This document shows positions 59,249 to 64,000 of a stretch of DNA of 64,000 bases, piece after piece. Both the position numbers and the translations under genes were made by a program. The notes beneath the pieces were generated by a model that was not told where the DNA came from, did no database searches, and saw only the letters and a list, made by a program, of their open reading frames with translations. Position 1 is the stretch's first letter. Every line of letters begins with the position of its first letter. This DNA is from an uncultured Alphaproteobacteria bacterium (GTDB taxonomy: Bacteria; Pseudomonadota; Alphaproteobacteria; HIMB59): positions 1 through 64,000 of the forward strand of contig CACGPU010000002.1 of assembly GCA_902575065.1 (NCBI GenBank), written 5' to 3'.

Positions 59249-60514
59249 ATGTTATTTGTATTTTCTATTGCTGTTCTCTCATTAAACTTATTTTTGTTTT
59301 TTAGTACTTCAATTAATATTTTTTTAATATCAATTATTTCTCAGAGTTTAGTTTATTTCATTTCTTATTATTTCTTTGAGAGCTATCTTGAAAAAAAAAC
59401 TTTTGACCTAAGAAAATCTGACAATATGTTATTTACAAAAGTCCGAAATATTTTAGAAGAGACTCTTTTAGACAAAGAAAGACGCATCGAAGTTGGTGAC
59501 AAACAAAGTTTGGAGTATCAAGACATTCTTAACTCCTTAGACCTCTCAATAGTTATTATAGATTACGATTATAATATCATATTCGTTAATAATATTTTCA
59601 AAGAGACATTTAATTTAGAAAATGCAGATAACCTTAAAATAGGTTTAAGAGACTTATCTTTGTCTGAAAATCTAAGTAACGCACTTAAAACTAAATCAAA
59701 AAAAAATTTTGAGTGGAACAGATTAATACCAAATGACCGATATTACGACGTTACAGGATTTCCAATTAACGATTTTTTTTGCGTTGCTTTTAAAGACATT
59801 ACTGCAATTAAAAATCTTGAGATGGTAAGAACTGACTTCGTAGCTAATGTAAGTCACGAATTAAAAACTCCACTCTCTTCAATAATAGGATATTTAGAAA
59901 CACTTTTAACTGTTGACGATGAAAAAAATAAAAAAAAATTTATTTCAATTATTCAAGATCAGTCAAATCGAATGAACTCTTTGATTGATGATCTATTAAG
60001 TTTAAGTTCCATCGAGAATAAAAAAACTAATGAGAATGACCAATTTTGTAATTTATTAAATACCGTTAAAATTGGAATAAACTCATTGGAGTCAAAAATT
60101 TTAAAGAAAAAAATAAATGTTGATATTAATTTAGACCAATCTCTTTTAGTTGGATGTCCTCATGAAGAATTTATTCAAGTGGTTGTCAATATCGTTAACA
60201 ACGCTGTTAAATATTCAAAAGATGGTGCTAAAATTTTAATTAAAGCTCGTGAAAAAATGAATACTAGCAATATGACTGAATATGTCGAAATTTCCTTCAA
60301 GGATAATGGCATAGGCATTGCAGAAGAGCACATCTCAAGGCTTACCGAGAGATTTTACAGAGTGGACAGTGCTCGATCCAAAGAGGTTGGTGGTACTGGA
60401 TTAGGCCTTTCAATTGTGAAACATATTTTGAATAAAAACATGGGTTTTATTGACATAAAAAGTGAAGTTGGAAAAGGCTCAGAGTTTTTAATCACAATTC
60501 CAAAGCATGCTTAA
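59249..60514 (+). CDS. phoR: Phosphate-sensing histidine kinase PhoR
   Basis: Inner-membrane sensor kinase, 421 aa. Two N-terminal helices (about 1-20 and 24-44), a PAS domain (about 88-185), then HisKA with phospho-acceptor His203 in VSHELKTPLSS. The HATPase has N-box VVNIVNNAVKYSK, G1 KDNGIGI, and G2 GGTGLGLSI. Topology and position before pstS identify PhoR. The cognate phoB is not in this window and probably follows the pst genes. Confidence 0.93.
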   Translation: MLFVFSIAVLSLNLFLFFSTSINIFLISIISQSLVYFISYYFFESYLEKKTFDLRKSDNMLFTKVRNILEETLLDKERRIEVGDKQSLEYQDILNSLDLSIVIIDYDYNIIFVNNIFKETFNLENADNLKIGLRDLSLSENLSNALKTKSKKNFEWNRLIPNDRYYDVTGFPINDFFCVAFKDITAIKNLEMVRTDFVANVSHELKTPLSSIIGYLETLLTVDDEKNKKKFISIIQDQSNRMNSLIDDLLSLSSIENKKTNENDQFCNLLNTVKIGINSLESKILKKKINVDINLDQSLLVGCPHEEFIQVVVNIVNNAVKYSKDGAKILIKAREKMNTSNMTEYVEISFKDNGIGIAEEHISRLTERFYRVDSARSKEVGGTGLGLSIVKHILNKNMGFIDIKSEVGKGSEFLITIPKHA

Positions 60515-60519
60515 TAAAA

Positions 60520-60541
60520 CTTTAACATATTTGTAACATAA
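60520..60541 (+). promoter_or_regulatory. Pho-box-like direct repeat upstream of pstS
   Basis: Two 11-bp units in tandem, CTTTAACATAT and TTGTAACATAA, match at 8 of 11 positions and resemble the CTGTNATAWWW repeat bound by PhoB. They begin 6 bp after the phoR stop and lie 58-79 bp before the pstS start, where PhoB would replace a -35 element. This predicts phosphate-starvation induction of pstS. Confidence 0.65.
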
Positions 60542-60598
60542 GATTTACTTCTAATGGATATTTTTAGCTCAATTTAAACAACATAAAGGAACTTAACT

Positions 60599-61675
60599 AT
60601 GAAAAAATCTATGTTAACTTTTCTTGCTCTAGCAGTAAGCGTACTTTTCTCTGCTGAAACTTTTGCAAGAGATCAAATTAATATTGTTGGCTCATCAACA
60701 GTATACCCATATGGAACAGTAAACGCACAAAGACTCGGCGAGTCAGGTTTTAAAACCCCCACTTACAATCCAATTGGAACTGGTGGTGGAATGAAAGCAT
60801 TTTGTGCTGGTGTGGGAGTTGAATTTCCAGATATTACTGGAGCGTCACGACCAATGAAAGCTAAAGAAGCTAAATTATGTCTTGAAGCCGGTGTAACAAA
60901 CGTAATTGAAGTGATGTGGGCTAATGACGGTATTACTTTTTCTCACTCCAACGAAGCAGAACCTTTTTCTCTAACAAGAGAAGAAATCTTTACAGCTATG
61001 GCTGCAAAAGTTGTTGTTGATGGTGAAGTGGTCGAAAATCCATATCAAACTTGGAACGAAATTAACCCAAGCCTTCCTGCATATAAAATTGAAGTATTAG
61101 TAGCTCCTCCAACCTCAGGAACAAGAGATGCATTTGATGGTAAAGTAATGGAAGCTGGATGTACATTAGAAGCAGTAACTGGCAGTGACGATGGATGTAC
61201 TGATTACAGAGAAGATGGAAAAATCATCGAGATGGGTGAGAATGACACTCTTATTGTTCAAAAACTAGTTGAGGATCCAGAACGTTTTGGTTACTTTGGT
61301 TATTCTTATCTAAAAGACAACGGAGATAAATTACAACCATCTACTGTTGAGGGAGTAGTACCATCTGCTGAATCCATTGCAACTTATGAGTATCCAATGG
61401 CAAGACCTCTTTTCATATACTTAAAAGCAGATCACATCGGGGTTGTACCTGGCATTCAGGAGTTTGCACAAATGATGGTAAGTGATGAAGCAATTGGTGA
61501 TAACGGTTACCTAACAAAAATTGGTGCTGCACCTATGGTACCAGACCTTATCAATAGAGTAAGAAACGTTACTGACAGCTTAGATGCAATGGGATTTGAT
61601 ATTGCAGCATGTGCTGAAAAAAAACATCCATTAAAAGATGCTGGTTACGCTTTTTCAAGCGGACTTTGTAAGTAA
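60599..61675 (+). CDS. pstS: Phosphate-binding periplasmic protein PstS
   Basis: High-affinity phosphate-binding protein, 358 aa. The signal peptide is about residues 1-23 (cleaved near TFA). INIVGSSTVYPYG near residue 27 and PTSGTRDAF near 170 form the phosphate site. It is the variant with a C-terminal region rich in Cys-containing pairs (CTLEAVTGSDDGC; C-terminal C). AAAGGA upstream is a good ribosome-binding site. Expected to be abundant under phosphate limitation. Confidence 0.97.
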   Translation: MKKSMLTFLALAVSVLFSAETFARDQINIVGSSTVYPYGTVNAQRLGESGFKTPTYNPIGTGGGMKAFCAGVGVEFPDITGASRPMKAKEAKLCLEAGVTNVIEVMWANDGITFSHSNEAEPFSLTREEIFTAMAAKVVVDGEVVENPYQTWNEINPSLPAYKIEVLVAPPTSGTRDAFDGKVMEAGCTLEAVTGSDDGCTDYREDGKIIEMGENDTLIVQKLVEDPERFGYFGYSYLKDNGDKLQPSTVEGVVPSAESIATYEYPMARPLFIYLKADHIGVVPGIQEFAQMMVSDEAIGDNGYLTKIGAAPMVPDLINRVRNVTDSLDAMGFDIAACAEKKHPLKDAGYAFSSGLCK

Positions 61676-61697
61676 GCATTAATTAATTATCTTATTT

Positions 61698-61723
61698 TTA
61701 GGGGCAAGATTTCTTGCCCCTAA
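61698..61723 (+). other. Intercistronic stem-loop between pstS and pstC
   Basis: TTAGGGGCAAG and CTTGCCCCTAA form a perfect 11-bp stem with an ATTT tetraloop, 22 bp after the pstS stop. No U-run follows, so it is not a standard terminator. It may stabilise the pstS mRNA 3' end or attenuate pstCAB, giving excess binding protein over permease. Confidence 0.8.
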
Positions 61724-61755
61724 GACAAAATCAGTTTATAGAGGAATAGGACAGT

Positions 61756-63192
61756 ATGCTTTATTTATCACTTGTTTTTGTTTTTATACTTTCTTACTCT
61801 TTTTACTTCTATGGTAAAAAAAGAGCATTAAGCCTAAAATTTAAAAAAAATGAAAATCTTTCCTCTCTTCCAGATTATTATGGATATTACGTTGTCCTTT
61901 TAGTTTTTTTTCCAGCAATAATTATTTGGTTCTTTTTACTTATTTTTAAATCAAACTTTCAAGAGATGTTTGTAATGTCCCCTGTGTTATTTCCAGATGT
62001 CGCTACATGGAGCTCTGGAAAATTCGGTTTAATTATGAATAAGATTAGCAACCTATCTATAATTGTTAATTTACCAGAAATTGATTTGACCGTAGGCGAT
62101 AAATCAATTTTAAAAATGGCCAGTGAGAGTGAGATAATTGCAGCAAAAAATTTAGCAAATTTTGACAAGATCTACGGATGGTCGAATTTAACTCTATTTA
62201 TTATTCTACCTGTGCTTTTAGGATTTTTGGCTACGAAATCAATATCAGGAAAACTAAATGCACAGCCAATTGTTGAGAAAATAATTTCATATGTTATCAA
62301 GGGCAGTTCTTATATTGCAATATTCATTACTTTTGGAATCTTCTTTTCTCTTGTTTTCGAGGCCATTAATTTTTTTCGGTACGTAAATTTTATGGACTTT
62401 TTCTTTAATACGGCATGGAATCCCAATAGAGCTTTTGTTATCAATGCATCAGAAGGCTTCGATCAAGAGGCTTTAAAAGAGGCTTTTGGTTTTGTACCTT
62501 TGCTTACCGGAACGCTTTTAATTGCATCTGTTGCCATGTTAGTCGCTGTTCCTTTAGGACTGCTAACAGCAATTTATTTAGCAGAGTATGCGTCATCAAA
62601 AGTAAGAGATATAGCTAAACCAATAATTGAAATTCTTGCTGGCATACCCACAGTTGTTTATGGATTTTTTGCTGCTTTATCACTGGCACCTTTCATAAAA
62701 GATGTCGGTGAAGGCGTTGGATTACCGGTGTCCGCTGAAAGTGCTCTAGCTGCAGGTTTAGCGATGGGTGTTATGATCATACCTTTTGTTTCCTCTCTTA
62801 GTGACGATGTCATAAAAGCAGTTCCTCAATCTTTAAGAGAGGGTTCTTATGCAATTGGAGCAACTAAATCAGAAACTATTAAAAAAGTAATTTTACCAGC
62901 AGCTCTAGCTGGAATAATGGGCTCATTTTTATTAGCTATATCTAGGGCAATAGGTGAGACAATGATTGTCGTTATGGCCGCCAGCCTAAGAGCAAATCTT
63001 ACTTTTAATCCCTTGGAGCCAGCGACTACAATAACAACACAGATTGTTACAAGTTTGATAGGAGATGTCGAGTTTGATAATCCAAAAACCTTAGTTGCTT
63101 TTGCTTTAGGCCTAACTTTATTTGTAATGACATTAATTCTTAATATTGCTGCTATAACAATAGTAAAAAAGTACAGAGAAAAATATGAGTAG
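61756..63192 (+). CDS. pstC: Phosphate ABC transporter permease PstC
   Basis: Inner-membrane permease, 478 aa. The N-terminal extension of about 175 residues carries two to three helices and a periplasmic loop; this long form is typical of alphaproteobacterial PstC. The core permease (about 240-478) carries LAEYASSKVRDIAKPIIEILAGIPTVVYGFFA and the EAA loop GSYAIGATKSETIKKVILPAALAGIMGSFLLAISRAIGET. Overlaps pstA by 8 bp. Confidence 0.96.
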   Translation: MLYLSLVFVFILSYSFYFYGKKRALSLKFKKNENLSSLPDYYGYYVVLLVFFPAIIIWFFLLIFKSNFQEMFVMSPVLFPDVATWSSGKFGLIMNKISNLSIIVNLPEIDLTVGDKSILKMASESEIIAAKNLANFDKIYGWSNLTLFIILPVLLGFLATKSISGKLNAQPIVEKIISYVIKGSSYIAIFITFGIFFSLVFEAINFFRYVNFMDFFFNTAWNPNRAFVINASEGFDQEALKEAFGFVPLLTGTLLIASVAMLVAVPLGLLTAIYLAEYASSKVRDIAKPIIEILAGIPTVVYGFFAALSLAPFIKDVGEGVGLPVSAESALAAGLAMGVMIIPFVSSLSDDVIKAVPQSLREGSYAIGATKSETIKKVILPAALAGIMGSFLLAISRAIGETMIVVMAASLRANLTFNPLEPATTITTQIVTSLIGDVEFDNPKTLVAFALGLTLFVMTLILNIAAITIVKKYREKYE

Positions 63193-64000
63193 TTTAGAAA
63201 AGAGACTTGCAGCAGAGAAACGTTTCAAATTTTATGGAATGTTTGCGATGACTCTCTCTTTGTTCTTCGTGCTTATTTTAATGTATAAAATTTTTTCTAC
63301 CGGCAGTGGTGCTTTTGTTAGAACAACTATTAATGCTGATGTTTATTTTGACCCAAATTTTATAGAGGTTTCTAGTAACTCCTCCAAAAAAGAAATAATG
63401 AAAGCATCTTATGTTGATCTTGCTGATCAAGTGATTAACCAAAACCATCCTGGATTAGATGAAGAAAATTTTATTAAAGTCAGAGAAATGTACACAAGAA
63501 AATTTGATTATCAGCTGAGAGATTATATTGCAAACAATCCAAATGTAATTGGAAAAACTGTCAATTTAGATATATCTGCCTCATCAGATCTTGACCAAAT
63601 TGTCAAAGGAAACTATCCAAGAAATGTTCCCGAAGCACAACGAAAAATAAATGATTATCAACTTTCTATCTTAGACTCTTTAGACTCCAAAGGTAAAATG
63701 TCTAAGACATTCAATTTTTGGTTTTTCACAAATGGAGACTCAAGAGATCCAGAAACAGCCGGAATACTTGGAGCACTTATGGGGTCTTTTTATGCTTTAT
63801 TGATCTGTTTTAGTTTTGCTTTTCCAATCGGACTTTTGGCTTCTGTGTACTTAGAGGAATTTGTTAAACCAGGAAAAATAACTGACATTATTGAAGTAAA
63901 TATAAATAACCTTGCGGCGGTTCCCTCTATTGTTTACGGACTTTTAGGCTTAGGTATGCTAATTGGAGTTTTTGGGATGCCATATCAAGTCCCTTTAGTT
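63185..64000 (+). CDS. pstA: Phosphate ABC transporter permease PstA, 3' end outside window
   Basis: An open frame of 272 codons from ATG 63185 runs off the right edge. The first transmembrane helix (about 18-38) precedes a long periplasmic segment of the DUF3333 type (about 45-190), then the permease core begins AGILGALMGSFYALLICFSFAFPIGLLASVYLEEF and NLAAVPSIVYGLLGLG. This matches PstA of the long alphaproteobacterial form. pstB and phoU are expected downstream. Confidence 0.94.
   Translation, partial: MSSLEKRLAAEKRFKFYGMFAMTLSLFFVLILMYKIFSTGSGAFVRTTINADVYFDPNFIEVSSNSSKKEIMKASYVDLADQVINQNHPGLDEENFIKVREMYTRKFDYQLRDYIANNPNVIGKTVNLDISASSDLDQIVKGNYPRNVPEAQRKINDYQLSILDSLDSKGKMSKTFNFWFFTNGDSRDPETAGILGALMGSFYALLICFSFAFPIGLLASVYLEEFVKPGKITDIIEVNINNLAAVPSIVYGLLGLGMLIGVFGMPYQVPLV

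Noticed and set aside
1-64000. tRNA, rRNA, CRISPR array, insertion sequence, phage or toxin-antitoxin genes
   Set aside because: Intergenic gaps are few and short; I saw no T-loop motifs, regular repeat-spacer pattern, transposase or integrase.

Overview
The window is one contiguous stretch of a small, gene-dense, AT-rich bacterial chromosome (about 30% G+C by eye). Genes are packed with overlapping or near-zero spacing, and many start at TTG or GTG. Several blocks have the gene order of Alphaproteobacteria: rho | maf-aroE-coaE-dnaQ-tim44-smr, hslVU, hisBHAF, hrcA-grpE-dnaK-dnaJ, and glnD-trpS-nifU near tsaB. Together with a proteorhodopsin, a complete retinal pathway and a tungstate transporter, this suggests a streamlined marine pelagic alphaproteobacterium of SAR11-like or HIMB59/AEGEAN-169-like habit. 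That placement is inference. No rRNA, tRNA, CRISPR array, insertion sequence or phage gene was recognised.

Layout. 1-1567: a truncated FG-GAP/VCBS-repeat protein. 1569-6695: rho diverging from maf-aroE-coaE-dnaQ-tim44-smr, with a 234-bp AT-rich gap that is a candidate replication origin. 6685-8549: hslVU protease. 8588-11582: hisBHAF plus a HIT protein. 11584-15325: BON lipoprotein, rsmI, LpoA-like lipoprotein, rdgB and rph. 15367-20667: heat-shock block hrcA-grpE-dnaK-dnaJ with a recognisable sigma-32 promoter, then ogt. 20758-23872: two transporters, a DUF4864 protein and a TPR protein. 23922-26229: a GC-rich, pseudoknot-capable element ahead of a two-gene transsulfuration/cysteine operon. 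26234-29712: cytochrome b561, tungstate ABC transporter tupABC, cytochrome c' and rhodanese. 29731-36405: an unlisted 56-aa membrane protein, dapB, DUF2244, nth, pyruvate carboxylase and ispH.

36398-42765 is the light-harvesting region. On the minus strand are proteorhodopsin and then crtI-crtB-crtY-blh. On the plus strand is a small two-helix membrane protein followed by crtE. Proteorhodopsin has the D-T-E proton-pump residues and Gln at the spectral tuning position, so blue absorption is predicted. A strong intrinsic terminator separates it from the carotenoid genes. GGPP synthase, phytoene synthase, desaturase, cyclase and the 15,15'-dioxygenase give a complete route to retinal, and ispH alongside supplies isoprenoid precursor.

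42803-53514 holds assorted small proteins, an SMP-30-like protein, msrA, tsaB, a polysaccharide deacetylase, a Bax-like glucosaminidase, nifU, trpS, glnD and an ATP-grasp-like protein. 53553-64000 is a phosphate/polyphosphate block: a secreted choice-of-anchor-I protein, ppx, sixA, ppk1, phoR, a Pho-box-like repeat, pstS, pstC and the start of pstA, which runs off the window.

The most distinctive observations are the compact proteorhodopsin/retinal locus with its uncharacterised microprotein, two GC-rich structured elements (near 20660 and 23950), a DnaJ lacking its first zinc motif, an endonuclease III with a rearranged cysteine loop, and several head-to-head gene pairs with almost no spacer.
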